Origin: Archilochus colubris
Lineage: Eukaryota > Chordata > Aves > Apodiformes > Trochilidae
NCBI GenBank assembly: GCA_023079485.1
Contig: CM041083.1
Location: 168,289,400 to 168,353,399, forward strand
Length of the DNA stretch: 64,000 nucleotides
Reading direction: 5' to 3'
The notes beneath the pieces were generated by a model. It was not told the origin of the DNA. It saw nothing but the letters and a program-made list of their open reading frames with translations, and made no database searches. The position numbers were made by a program, and so were the translations under genes. Shown here piece after piece: positions 38,197-50,045 of the stretch; within the stretch, counting starts at the first letter, position 1, and the number at the start of each line of letters is the position of its first letter.

Positions 38197-40290
38197 AAAA
38201 AAACCTGTTGTTATGCTTGTTAACTGGATTAATGAGTTTTTCTTGATTGGCATAGGGTTCTGGTAAAGCAAGAATTAAAAAGGAAGTTGAAATGAACATT
38301 AATGTTTCTTTAATGCAATTGAAACAATTGCCTTCTCATTCTCCCAATAACCTCTGAGTATTAGCTTTAATAAAGTAAAGTTCCCATATTTTAAATAGTG
38401 TTGTATTACATTCTCAGTTTAATAAAATAGCTTGGCATATAACTCTACGGAAACAAGGGAGAGAATATTACACCAGCAGGGTTTCTTGTTCATTAAAGAA
38501 CTGACTTTTTAAACTCTAGAGCAGACAAATTTGGGGTTTCTCTGCAATAAAGCAATACAGTACATTCTATGCTTCAAGATTATTATCTCCCTATAATCTT
38601 AGATCACATAATAGGACAATTTACACAGCTGACTGTTTATTGCCCTTTCTATTTTCATCTTTTTCTCTTAATTTTTAATTTTTGTTTTACTTTAGCATTA
38701 TAATGCCACAGAATCCATACCCTGTAAAACTCTTTCATTGCTTTGCTAGCTTGCTCCTTTATTCTTGCCATAACTGATGAAGAGAGGACATTTACAGTAC
38801 AAAGTTGTGATGGGGAAACATCTTAGGTGAGCATCCTGCCATTCTTATCTAATACACTAAGCTTAATTAAAATGGGTGCAGTACATCCTTCCAAACCTGG
38901 ACGCCCACAGTACTGATGCCCACAGTGTCTTCCAGTGCATAATCCATGTCCACTTACGAAAGACATTAAAACACCAGAAGTATTTCAGAAATGTTTACTT
39001 TTGGACATTTTCTGTTGAAATAGTCTTTACGACTATTTCAAATACATGTTTTTGTGTAGTAGATATGTAAAATCAGGTGTGATAAAACCAGGGTCAGGTA
39101 GGTAAGTGGTTTGTAGTGCTGTCTAGATCAGTAGTCTTATTCACATTCTCAGATATAAATTAACCATCAAATTTCATGTGATTTTTTTTGTCTTCAGGTT
39201 AATAGTTTGATATAGTTTGACATTTTTATAGTTTGAAAGGGTGACAGGTGTTTCTTCCTTCCTCTGATGCAGAGGCCATAATGCCAAGACACAGTTGTCC
39301 GGATGTCCTTAAAAATCAAAACACTGCTAAAGTTTTTCCTGTGGAATGTTAACCCTGTAATCTGGGAGGCATTTCTAGATAACAGGTTTGTGAAGTAAGT
39401 GTTCTCTGGACCTGTCCTCAACAGCATAATTTTATGATTCAGTATGACTGCTAGTGAGTGGACTCAGTGACCCATGTAGTCTTTTGCAGCCATCTGGGTG
39501 TTGTACATGTGTTCTCCTAAAAATATTTTGCATTCAGTTATTTATTGCAAGCTAGTTGTTCAGGAAGTTGTCATCTGTCATCTTTAAAATCCTTTCTTTG
39601 TTTTTGATAAATTCACAGGTATACCCACTCAGCATTTGCTTGGTATGCCTTTAAAAGAAAGTCTGTTATATCACTTGCAGGAACACCCAGAATGGAAAAT
39701 GCCTGTCAAACTGTCAAAATTTGGGAGACTTTTCCTTTGACACAAACTTAGAACTTCTTCTATTTTCTTTGGTTTTTTAGCACTTTAGATCTTCAAAGTA
39801 CTTATAAGCATTTTCTGATCACATTTATTATTTCTATTTTTAAAATATGACTGTCTCAAAGTCTAACAAGACTGGAATTGGAATATTTTTAATTCAAATA
39901 CATTCACTTACACAGAAAACCTTAGCAAGCTGTGCACACCAGTATTTCCTTATATAGTTTCTCCTCCACCTTACCCGTACCTCAAAAAAAAAAAAAATCT
40001 TTTCAAGCTAAATCTAAGAAAAACTCAGAATTAGCACTGCTAGACTTTGCTTTCATAACTTTTCTCACCAAAAGATGAACTTTGGAAGACCTGAAATGGT
40101 CTGTGGGTTCAGCTCAGCTTAGACAAACACTGTTGGTCAGACAAAGCAACATAACATTTCACAAACTTCACAAAAACACTGCAGCAGCCCCATAAGAATT
40201 ATGTAGTACAGACTGACACTGCCCCTCATGCAGGAAGTTGTAGCTGGAGGGCAGAAGGTTTTTTTCTACTTCTCCTCTACCCTGTGTGCA

Positions 40291-40352
40291 TCAGAATTTG
40301 AACTCAGTTCTCCCTTATTAGCAAAAAGTACCCCCACCATTAGGCATTGCAG
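40291..40352 (-). repeat. tRNA-like unit 1 (SINE/tRNA-derived relic)
   Basis: On the minus strand, TGCCTAATGG (40346-40337) resembles a pol III A-box and GAGTTCAAATTC (40304-40293) a B-box (consensus GGTTCRANYCC). The span from A-box start to B-box end is 54 bases, as in tRNA. Both boxes carry mismatches, so it is not a functional tRNA gene. Confidence 0.5.
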
Positions 40353-40422
40353 CATTTCTAGTAATGAGCTCTCTTTTCAAAGTCCCTATAGCTAGCAGAA
40401 GTGGTTACACTATTACTGAAGC

Positions 40423-40492
40423 AAGGACTTGAACTGACTTTCTTACCTCTAAGCTAAAATGTCATAACCAGTAAGCTAAAGAACCAGGCTAT
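40423..40492 (-). repeat. tRNA-like unit 2 (best preserved)
   Basis: Minus strand: A-box-like TAGCTTACTGG at 40478-40468 fits TRGYNNANNGG, and B-box-like AGTTCAAGTCC is at 40435-40425. The span is 54 bases. The intervening sequence has the length of a D-arm to T-arm distance, but I could not fold a credible cloverleaf. It is best explained as the head of an ancient tRNA-derived SINE or as a decayed tRNA pseudogene. Confidence 0.55.
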
Positions 40493-40628
40493 CACATTTA
40501 TTTCCCTGTCTGTCAAAATGAATACTCAATTATTTACAAAAAGTGGAACAGCTTCAGCAAGCGAGACTGAAATGCATCAATAGGCAAGCTACAGAGATAG
40601 AAAATCCATATCTAAAATCAGAGAGAGG

Positions 40629-40690
40629 GGGGGATTTGAACCTGAATCTCTCACCTTTCCAAAAGCTGTTTCAAATATTGAGATACAAAG
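40629..40690 (-). repeat. tRNA-like unit 3
   Basis: Minus strand: B-box-like GGTTCAAATCC (40642-40632) is a perfect match to GGTTCRANYCC. The A-box position (40685-40674) reads TATCTCAATATT, a weak match. Spacing is again 54 bases. Same orientation as units 1 and 2. Confidence 0.5.
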
Positions 40691-43021
40691 GACAAGATAA
40701 AGGAGGTAAACAGAAGAAGACACATTCACTTTTTTTGGAATGAATTTCCCTTGTGAATTCAGTACTTTGCTCCCAAATTTTCTCTGCATTACTAAAGCAG
40801 CATAAAATTTGGGGTCAAACAAGGTGTTTCCTTCAGTCTAAAATGATTTTTAGTTTTGATTTTCAGGAGCTGAGAGAGAAGCAAGCAAACATATATTCAT
40901 TTCAAGTTGACCCAAAATGACTTTTTTGTTGTTTGAATCATTGAACCAAAAAAAAAAAAAAAAAAAAATCAGTGATACATACAATCCTGTTCTGAAAGTC
41001 AACAAACTTATGGGCTGCTAGAAAGTAAAAAGGATTGTTTCTAGAAGTAAAGGAGCTTTATACAGATATTGTGTGCTCCAGTCCTAGGAAATCATGTGTG
41101 GGAATTGTAAACCTGAGCAAATAATTTATTCTCAAAATGCCAAGTCAAAACTTTAAAAAAAAAATGACCTACAAGGTACATTAGTCTAATTGGTTTAAAG
41201 GTGTCATAGTGAAAAACCAGCATCATAAAATTCTCCCACAGCTCTACTCAAAGACAGTGCACAATATGGAGTTCTCATGAAATGAGCTCCATTAGGAAAA
41301 CCTGTGTGATACACATGTTCCTAATCCACTTCACTGTTATCCCCAAACTGAGTTCACCTCAATGATTCTGCCTGGAAATGGAAAAGGTAAAAGAGGAATG
41401 ATAAGCTCATGGAGAATACATTCCAGCTTCAGAGTCACAGACAAAAGGGAGAAATAAAGTCCCAGCCCCCAGTCTTTAGTGCCAGAACAGTTGCAGCCCA
41501 ATGAGCTGATTCCAGAAATAAGCAGTAAAAATCCAACAAGGCCTTCAACTCCTTAACTTTAGGAATTTTACTGACACAAGTGTCTGGTTTGGGAGGATAA
41601 ATATACCCTTGTACTCCATTTTTGCAAATTGTTTGCCCTGACACACTGAAAACTGCTTCCTACAGAAGCTGAACTTCCTCTTGTACTTGTCATTCGAGTC
41701 TTAATCTTTGCTGTACCCAGCCAGGAGATGCAGCTGTCTCAACAGGACATGACTGTGAAGTCAACGAAGCGACAATATTTCTACCATATGGAAATCCAAC
41801 GTGCAGACTGGAGTATCACACAGAAAAACAAGCTGTCCTACTGACTGCCTAGCAAAATTTATAGGCATAATAGGGCTCTGAAGTGCCCTGAGGGAAAATA
41901 CTTACCGTATGTCTCAGGAGACTCATACAATTCCAGATGGATACAGTTGCTGCTGCTAAAGGCCCATACACATAAGGAGGCTTGGATGTCTCTGTTACAG
42001 CTCCTGGATTCATTAAAGTTGTCCAGCAAATGGCAATGGTAATGTGGTATCACACTTGGGAGGCAAGGAGCAGATTAAAAGAACAGCCTGCAGTGAGAGC
42101 TCTATGTAAGAAACCCCATAGCAGCCTCATTCATCTTCTCTGTGTGGTGGGGGAAGCATCACCCAGAGAAATTAAATTGGGAGGTCCCAGGAAGCAGCAG
42201 TGACTCTGCTTTTCCAGGAATCTGCACTGGTCCAAGGCAACGTGCCCTTCAGTGTGAGGCAGTGGTTTGACAAAGCTTAGCTGACATGTGGTTATTGAAC
42301 TCAACATCTTTGGCATGCTTAGTGATTGGTTACACCTGAGGCTCTGTGAAGCTAGCTAAAAGTCTGGGCCCTCCATGTCAGTCTCCCACTAGTATATCTG
42401 CATTGGCAAAGAAAGCCTAGGGACTCTGTCCTGAGGCTAGAGGAACACTGTGCAGAGTCCAGAAGAGACTCAGGGCCAAGTGGAACACTTTGGAAAACCT
42501 CTAATACACCCAAATTTGAGCAAATTCAGGTTATCTAGAGAGAACCACACTGGGAAGCAGCTATGCATCAACAGTGAGTGCTTCCTTGAAGCAAACCTGG
42601 GGACCATCAGCAGCCACAGTCAGTGACGAGCAGATGCAGTTTGACTGGAAGAACTGACTTTCCTCTGATATCATCCAAAAGCTCATAAAATGACCATCTC
42701 TGAATTACAGAAGTTAGGCTTGAAATGCACCTGGGAGATCATCTTTCTGCTCTTTGGTTTCATTGTTATACTACAGCTGACAGTTATTTGGCCTTTTATT
42801 TTTTCTTTTTTAATTCCCATGATGAGGGCTCCAGCACTGCACTAGACACTTAGTTCCCATGTTTCTCAACTCTTAGTGCAAAGGCAAACAGTCTTTCCTC
42901 TTGTGGAAATCTCCTGTGTCACCAGAAAAGTGCAGTCCTGGAAATGGATACTGGATCATTCTTTTCTTCCTTATAGCAGCTTTGTATAATTTTAGTTAAG
43001 TTTTCTTTCCAGGATCCACAA
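40691..43021. other. Non-coding unique interval
   Basis: No supported gene. There is a 21-base poly(A) run at 40948-40968. 42709-42750 ('gaattacagaagttaggctt' and onwards to 'gagatcatc') faintly resembles a CR1 3' terminus but is not convincing. Open frames are at most 73 codons. Confidence 0.55.
40948..40968. repeat. Poly(A) tract
   Basis: 21 consecutive A residues following 'ttgaacc'. No retroposon body was recognised upstream. Confidence 0.92.
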
Positions 43022-43985
43022 TGCATAGAATCATTATCATAGAATTTAAGAATTGTTTGTGTTGGAAGGGTTCTTAAAGAACATCTAGTTTGAATACCCT
43101 GTGTGAGCAGGGACATCTCTCACTAGACCAGGTTGCTCAAAGCCTCATCCAACCTGGACTTAAAAAATTCCAGCAGGCATCCACAACCTCCTTGGGAAAC
43201 CTGCTCCAGTATCTCACCACCTTCACAGCAAAGAATTTCCTCCCAATATCTAACCTAAATCTCAGTTCTTCATGGGGCTATTGTCCTATCACTATGTGCC
43301 CTTGTGAAAAGTCCTTCCCCAGCTTTCCTGTAGTCCCCCCTCAGGTACTGCAAGGCCTCTATAAGAACTCCCAGGAGCCTTTTCTTCTCCAGCTGAACAA
43401 GTCCAGCTGTCTCAGCTTGTCTCCATAGGACAGGTTTTCCAGACCTCTGATCATCTTCTTGGCCCTCCTCTGGACTCACTCCAACTGCTCCATGTCCTTC
43501 TTGTGTTGGGGGCTCCAGAATTGGACACAGAACTCCAGGTGGGGTCTCAGGAGAGCAGAGAAGAGGGGGAGAATCAATTCCCTCAACCAGCTGCCAATGC
43601 TTCTTTTGATGCAGGCCAGGACCCTGTTGACTTTCTGGGATGCTGGTGATTGATGGTTTCTGGTCTACAACCACACCCAAGCCCTTCTCCTCAGAGCTAT
43701 GTTTAACCCAGTCTCCACACAGCCTGTATTTGTGTTTGGGATTGCCCAGACGCAGATGCAGAACCTTGCACTTGGCCTTATTGAACTTCATACAGTTTAC
43801 ATGAGCCCACCTCTCAAGCCTGTCAAGGTCCCTCTCCATGGCATCCTTTCCCTCCAGTGTGTCGACCTTACTGCACAGCTTGGTATCATCAGCAAGATTG
43901 TTGAGAGTTCACACAATTCTACTGTCCATGTCACCAGCAGAGATGCTAAACAGCAAGGGTTCAAATACTGGACCCTTCTACTGGA
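43022..43985 (-). mobile_element. CR1 LINE, ~0.96 kb, minus strand (best copy in window)
   Basis: It reads from the CR1 3' terminus ('tgcatagaatcattatcata' then 'gaattt') through 'gttggaagggttcttaaaga', 'ctcactagaccaggttgctc', 'ggacttaaaaaattccagca', 'ccttgtgaaaagtccttccc' and 'gaccctgttgactttctggg', up to 'aacagcaagggttcaaatac'. These blocks match bird CR1 in order: the 3' region followed upstream by the C-terminal half of ORF2. Relative to the family it lacks everything upstream, including the polymerase catalytic motif. Frameshifts within it make it non-functional. A short gap near 43643 removes part of the usual 'ctgagcgcacattgccgg' region. Confidence 0.97.
43270..43839 (-). pseudogene. 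CR1 ORF2 (reverse transcriptase polyprotein) C-terminal remnant
   Basis: This 189-codon minus-strand frame begins MERDLDRLERWAHVNCMKF and continues NKAKCKVLHLRLGNP, then a YRLCGDWV block and GLGVVVD. This is the segment C-terminal to the reverse-transcriptase core in CR1 ORF2. After about residue 70 the frame diverges from the protein and is probably frame-shifted. Near the C-terminus it returns to family-like sequence (LEKKRLLGVLIEALQYLRG, then YRKAGEGLFTRAHSDRT). No initiator for the real protein lies here; the Met is internal. CR1 ORF2 normally encodes an endonuclease plus reverse transcriptase; neither catalytic domain is present. Confidence 0.93.
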
Positions 43986-45467
43986 AGCCCTCCTTTAAAA
44001 TTTTCCTTTTCCTGGCAGAAAACAACTGAGGGTGACGAAGCTACACATAAATCAACCCTGCTGCTAATAACAAGATGAAGTTTTTTCCTTGTGTTCCCCT
44101 TCTGATTGAAAGGTCTCAGGGCCAGAGGCTGTAGTGGCACCGTGCTTGGGCCATATGCAGCACACAGTGATCTGCCTGCAGGGCAAACAAGAGTCAACAG
44201 CTTGAAGGGAAGGTAGCTGAGGAAGATAGACCCCAAAAAATTGCAGTTTAGCAGTGATGAGGAGATTTCTGTGTTAGCAACTGGTGGTATTTTAAAGTGG
44301 TATCTCAAGGACATTTATGCGACAGTGAGGATTATTTCTTTAATGTTTTTGCTACACCCATCCCCACCAGTTAAATTATCTACTTTTTCAAGACAATGAA
44401 AAAGATAAGAAGTTATACAGCAAAGCTATACGTTTCCTAAAAAGATAAGTTTGAAATATTCAGAATAAACCAAGGTGAATGAGCAACTGTGGCTTTTATT
44501 TTGGTACAATGACTCGCACAACAGCATTTCTAAAATTTACTACACCAGTTTACAATAAATCAAAGTAAACACTTTATTTTTCCTCTTTATAATCTCTTCT
44601 CCCTTTTGTGATATATTGCAGAGACAGAATGGGTGAATTTTATTTATTTATTTATTTTAAATAAAGTGATTGGTCTTAAGGCTAATTTCTTGACAGGTAT
44701 TTTTTCCCTTCCTTCTATTTATTAGCTGAGTTAATTATAATAAAAACTAAAGTCAAGCTACGTTTCAAAAGATAAAACTTTTCCCTAGTGGGAGAGAGAG
44801 CAATTCCCAGCATCCTTCAATAGAACAGTTAATTTTCTATTGCCTTACTTTTGAAAAGCTTGCAGATCTGCAAATAAGAAAACATAAACTGCATGCCAAT
44901 GTAGTTTTCTGTCCTGTTTTTTTATTCCTTGATTAGTTTCACTTTAGCCATAAAACAGGAAAGTAAACAAATGAAATCATGAATCTAAAGATCAGTGTAT
45001 TATAAAGGAAGCAAAGTAATTCAATTCAGTAGACACTACCTGTTCAGCAAATGTTTCATGGGTAAACTCATTACCAGAGCTGCTCAGGGACACTCCCAAA
45101 GAGCTGCTTTCCATCAGAATATGCAGTACCATCAGAACCATTGTAAAACCAGGTCGGTATTCCTGGAATTTCATTTTGAGAGTAAAAAGGAAGGAAAATG
45201 TCCAGAAGGTGTATGCAGATTGAAGTTATAATCTTTTAAAAATCTACCAAAATTTGTATATTTTAATCATGATTATGCTTTTTAGTGAAAAAAATTGTCA
45301 ACATCAAAATGAAATGCCTTAATGTTCCTGAACCATAATGTTTCTAATGACCTGACACAACTTTATTTCTTTTAATTTTTCTTCATTTCTTATAATGAAT
45401 GCTGATAAAATTTAAAATTTCAGAATCCAACATGTACTGGAATTTCTATTCAATTCTCAATATTTGT
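43986..45467. other. Non-coding unique interval
   Basis: No supported gene. A (TATT)n stretch lies at 44638-44660. Frames of up to 117 codons (minus, 43961-44314) overlap the CR1 edge and have no domain. Confidence 0.55.
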
Positions 45468-45582
45468 GCTTAGGGACATAGTTTATTGGTGGACTTGGTA
45501 GTGGGCTATTGTTGGTGTTAGGTTTAACACTGGACTCTATATCTTAAAGGTCTTTTCCAACCTAAAAGATCCTATGATTCTA
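45468..45582 (+). mobile_element. CR1 LINE 3' end, plus strand
   Basis: 'gcttagggacatagtttatt' followed by 'ggtggacttggtagtg', 'ttaacactggactctatatc', 'ttaaaggtcttttccaacct' and the terminus 'gatcctatgattct'. This is the plus-strand form of the bird CR1 3' end of the 'ttttccaaccta' type, the same subfamily style as the minus-strand copy at 2748. About 115 bp remain. Confidence 0.93.
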
Positions 45583-47225
45583 ACTCTTGTACTTGCTACA
45601 GAATATGAATCAAAATGCTCCTTCCGCTATTTAACATTTATTTTTGTTAAGAATGGTTTCCTCTGGAGGACAGTGTAGGAGCTTTCAAATCCACACCAAG
45701 ATAATGAAGGTGCAGTGAGAAGATTTAGAAACTGATTTTTGAGTGACTAAAACAGCCCTGAAAATCCCAGATTATACCATTATCCCAGCATAATTTTCTT
45801 TCCGTAATTTCTTTATGTAAAATTAGGATAGCTTCTCATAAAGAAGACAACCAGGCCAGGCAAAGCAAGCAAAGAAACAAACAACAAAAGCTTCAGCATT
45901 TCAAATTTTGTTTTACACCGTTTAAGTTGCTCCCAGAGGTGTTAAATCTTCAGAGAACCAACAGTGTATGTTGTAAACCTCAAATGGAGTTGAGGTTTGA
46001 GATTTAAGATGATCAGTGGTCAGAATCAGACTATATGGTACGAAGACAAGCATCTTAATTAAATATACAAGATACGTGTGCCCTAATAACAGTTGCCATA
46101 ATTGTGTCTTAAATAAGCACAAATGGTACATCTTTGTCATGTCATTGCTACTGCCCACACGTTTTGAGAATAAACAGCCTTTTGTGGGTTCTTTCAACAA
46201 GACCCTAAATTGCTTTAAGTTTCAACCTTCATTGCTTCTGTCTTCCCAACAGGTATTTCACAACAGGGTCTACACATTTCCCATCTGTTTCTTTGGGAAA
46301 ATCCACACTGAAAATGTTAAAAAAAAGACTCATTTCTTTTAAAGGCAGCCATGGTACACTAAGCAAGTATTATCTGATATCATAGAAGGAATAGAATGGA
46401 AATAAACATAGAGGATGGTGGTTTCTGGAGAGAGCTGTTAGTAACCCCCATAGACTGATTGATGCAAAGATATTTAATGTTGAGATAAGGAAAGGAAAAA
46501 TATTTCAAGGAAAGAGAGAATTTACTTGAGAATATTTTGAAGACTATTCAGTCAGATGAAGCAATCTAAGTCCTGGAGTGAGGAATCACTTTGGTAATGC
46601 AAAGGAAAGAAAAAGACATGACTAGGAAAAGATTATTCTTGTAAAAAAATAATGCAGGAACTTTTTTTTCCTTGAAAAGATGTGAAATGCCTCTTCCATG
46701 AAAAGAATGTTTGATGGTTCTCCCCACCCTCCCATACACGAAAAGGAGTACTCTGTATAAAATAATCAAATTGTTCCTAGGCTATTCTTTTATATTTTAA
46801 AATATGTCAATGTAATTCTTCATCTATATTCATATTAACAGAAGTGGCTATGTTCCCTGTAGATGTATAGGGCTGCTACTTCTCCAGCAGATGAATACAT
46901 ACCATACAAACTTCAGCAAAGTCTGTAAAACTGATCACTTTAAATCATAGAAAGTTTGGAAAATATGCATGTATATTTTTACTTCCAGAAAAAAAATAGT
47001 AAAATTCTTATTTTCTGGTCAGTATATCAGCTTCCTAACAAATCTTAAGTAAATTTCAAATTTGTGTCAAGTTCAAAAGTGACCTTTCCTGAAGCTTTCT
47101 CCTCACAGCTTCTCTGGAATACTAAGTGGTTTACATATATTGCCCGCCCTAGTCAGCTTCCCGTTATTCTGAATCCAATCTCTCTGTGTGGTCAGATCTG
47201 TCTCGAAGTCTAACTTCTGCTGTTG

Positions 47226-47296
47226 GAAAAAAAAACCAAAAAAACTAAAATAAACCAACAAAACCAACCAACCAACCAACCAAAAAAACCCCTAAA
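47226..47296. repeat. A/C-rich tract with (AACC)n
   Basis: 'aaaaccaaccaaccaaccaa' embedded in longer A-rich sequence with CC interruptions. Confidence 0.9.
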
Positions 47297-48874
47297 CAAT
47301 CCATATTAAAAAAACCTCAGATCTTATTTTAGTATAAATCATTTAAGGCCAGGTTGGATGGGGCCTTTTTTCTTGCCTTTGACGAAATCATACAGCAAAG
47401 AGTTGCATCGTATGCTTTGTAAGGACATCCTCTGCAAGGTAGACAGAAATCTGTGAGTCTGAAGTAGGCTACTAAAAGCCCTGTGATTTTTTTTTCCCTT
47501 CATTCTTCCATCATGTCCCAGAGCTAGGCTACCTTTTTTATCCTGCAGAAAGATCATTATGGATGATCACAACAGGAACATCCACCAGGTGAGAAGACAT
47601 TAAAAGCACACTGTTACTACAAAGGTTTAGTCTTAACATCCCAGCACAGAGAAAAGGATCCACTTAGACAGGAATTTGAAGTATACAGCAGCAACATCTA
47701 CTGATAGGTTTCTATTTCCGAGCCAAATGAGACCAAGAGAAGGAATAAAAGAGTGGATGGGAGAAATGAGACTAAGAGTAGAAGCAACAAAAGGGAGAGA
47801 ATTCCTTATAATTAATCTTTCTTGGCATAGCTTGTCTCGTGGATGTCTCCAGGCTCAGGAAACAAAGACAGATGGATGAGGATGGGAAAGAATTTCACAG
47901 CAAATTATGAAACTCCGAATCTAATAAGACACTTGTGCCTTTATACTTTAAAACCTGCTTCTACATCTTTGCCCTTCTGTAGAGATTCAATCTATATTTT
48001 CTTCACTCGCATAGCACTGTCTAACTAGGATTCAGTAACTCTTTTCTTTAGCAAGTGCATAGTTTTACCATTCTCAGCCCCCAGTGCTAACAACCTTCTA
48101 GTGGAAGATCTGTGATATCTTTCAGACAGGACAGGCAATACGTGTCAGGAATCTAGCCAGCTCTAGGTGATTCATCACATATGGACGCACCAAATGAAAC
48201 AGGTTTTTTTGTAAAATTAATCAGAATTTGTAAGTCCTACACAGCAGATTCCCCAAGTCACATTTCACATGCTCAAAACACTAATTACAATCTGCCATTT
48301 AAACCCGAGATGCAAAGTAGATCTGCATTGCAATCTTTCTTTAATTTGAAGGGGAGAGATTTTCAAAGGCACAGGGCTGCCATAAGCTTCTGTCTTGCTA
48401 ACATGCTGGAGATATTAGATTCTGTCTGGCTAAAAATTGCCTCTGTAAGTGAGGAATTTCACAGTGTTTCATATTGCACCACAAATTTTTCAGGATGTCA
48501 TTGCCAAGCCATAATTCTGTTCAAGTTCATTCAAAAGGCCCATGAACCTTAGCAAACCTTTTGATAAATATCTGAGTTTTAAGGCAAGTTTAATGTTTCA
48601 CCATCAACATTACCAACAGTTTTAATACACCTCAGTATGTAGAGCCTGTATGTGGCAGAATATGAAATCCAGGCAACTGCACAAATCATTACAGCCATTC
48701 ATCTAAGACTTTGAGCCATTGTTATTAATGTAATAATTTTGTTCTTTTTACCACAATAATTTGGTACTCTAATGACAAAAGTGTACGTTTCCTCTGTTTT
48801 TCAATTTCATACGTTCATCAAGCCAATTGACACAAAGATAAGACATTTTATTTTTATTCCTCTTCTCATCCTGG

Positions 48875-48921
48875 AGCAGATTATTATTTTTAAAAAAATA
48901 ATTATTAGCAGATTATTATTT
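48875..48921. repeat. 15-bp direct repeat around an AT palindrome
   Basis: 'agcagattattattt' occurs at 48875-48889 and 48907-48921. The 17 bases between are 'ttaaaaaaataattatt', which together with the repeat edges form an imperfect AT palindrome. Confidence 0.85.
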
Positions 48922-49624
48922 CAAACACTGGACATCTTTATTCCTTCAAAAATATAGATTGGCTTACCTAAATTTCTGGGCCTGACACTTTTTTAAAAAA
49001 CTCTATTCAGATATGGTTTTTAACAGCAGCAGCACAAACTGCACACAACCCTTATCTCTTTTGTCAGAACTGAAGTAATTCTTCCAGCCTCTGCTGCCCT
49101 TAGACCCACATATAGGGAAAATTTTTTTTTTTGCAAATGTAAATATTTTTTTTAATTCTCTCACTATTCTTGACTGATATGCATAATATATTTATACAAA
49201 TATCTACATATATATGTATATAGTTTATATTTGTTAAAATTAATAAATTAATAAAAAACAAAGGCAAAAACCTCTTAATATGGTTTAGCAGTGTTGCTAT
49301 TTATGATATAATGATATAATGGTTACCATGTTTCATGTATCTTCTAAACCTTTTCATTAAATTCTCAACTGAATTTCCTCTCTACTGAGGCTAAAGAATC
49401 TCACCCAGGAAGTTATGCTAGCACAACTGTACAAAAGAGAACTGGGGAATAAGATCAAGTATTATAGCCATAATCACCCACAATGTTTCACCTTTAGCTT
49501 CCTCACCCACTCTGTTTTGACCTGTTCCAACTATCCATTGCCAAGGCAAGGAAAGACTTGGGGTATTCCTCATTCTGGAGTTGGATCCAAGGAGACAGCA
49601 TGGATGATAGTGTACCGGGCTTGG

Positions 49625-49681
49625 TTTCTTCTATCCACATTCCCCTGTGTGAATTCTATTTCTTCTATCCACATTCCCCTG
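49625..49681. repeat. 23-bp exact direct repeat, 34-bp period
   Basis: The 23-mer that begins 'tttcttctatcc' and ends 'acattcccctg' occurs at 49625-49647 and 49659-49681, separated by 11 bases. It directly precedes the hairpin at 49688-49720. Confidence 0.95.
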
Positions 49682-49687
49682 GAAGTG

Positions 49688-49720
49688 ATACGCTCCCTAC
49701 AGTTCTGGTAGGGAGTGTAT
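49688..49720. repeat. 13-bp inverted repeat (hairpin)
   Basis: Left arm 'atacgctccctac' (49688-49700), 7-base loop 'agttctg', right arm 'gtagggagtgtat' (49708-49720). Twelve of 13 pairs are Watson-Crick and the thirteenth would be G-U in RNA. There is no T-run after it to suggest a terminator. It is too short for a typical microRNA precursor. Confidence 0.92.
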
Positions 49721-50002
49721 GAAGTCCTGCATGGACAGTCATCAATAAAATGGAGTTTCCCAGTTTTCTATCGTTGATGTGATGGCCACTGAGGTACTGA
49801 GCATTGAAATGTGGTTGTTAAGTTCAGAGTAACTAAACAAAAACAAGCACTAACCAAACAATGCTCAGCAGGCTTTGTACCCTCAGGTACAGTGTGCTGT
49901 GCAGTGAACCCCTAAGTATACAGTATGTACTTATTTAATCATAAATGCTATAAAACATCACTCTGTTGGGTTAGAGAACATCCTTCAGATCACTTTGAAT
50001 TG

Positions 50003-50045
50003 GAAAAAAAAACCAAAAAACTCAAAAAACAAACCCCACACAACA
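50003..50045. repeat. A/C-rich simple tract
   Basis: 'aaaaaaaaaccaaaaaactc' and onwards to 'accccacacaac'. Confidence 0.88.

Larger units (their letters stand above)
35351..40290. other. Non-coding unique interval
   Basis: AT-rich, with no supportable gene. It contains the two copies of an unidentified ~65-bp repeat (36481 and 38135) and a 14-base poly(A) run at 39984-39997. Open frames reach 102 codons at 37938-38246. That frame overlaps the second copy of the repeat and shows no domain. Confidence 0.55.

Noticed and set aside
42700..42760. CR1 3' terminus on the minus strand
   Set aside because: 'gaattacagaagttaggctt' and 'gagatcatc' fit loosely, but the diagnostic 'ggttggaaggg' and 'ccaacc' blocks are missing.
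49688..49720. MicroRNA precursor hairpin
   Set aside because: The 13-bp stem with a 7-base loop is shorter than typical animal pre-miRNAs, and flanking sequence does not extend the pairing.
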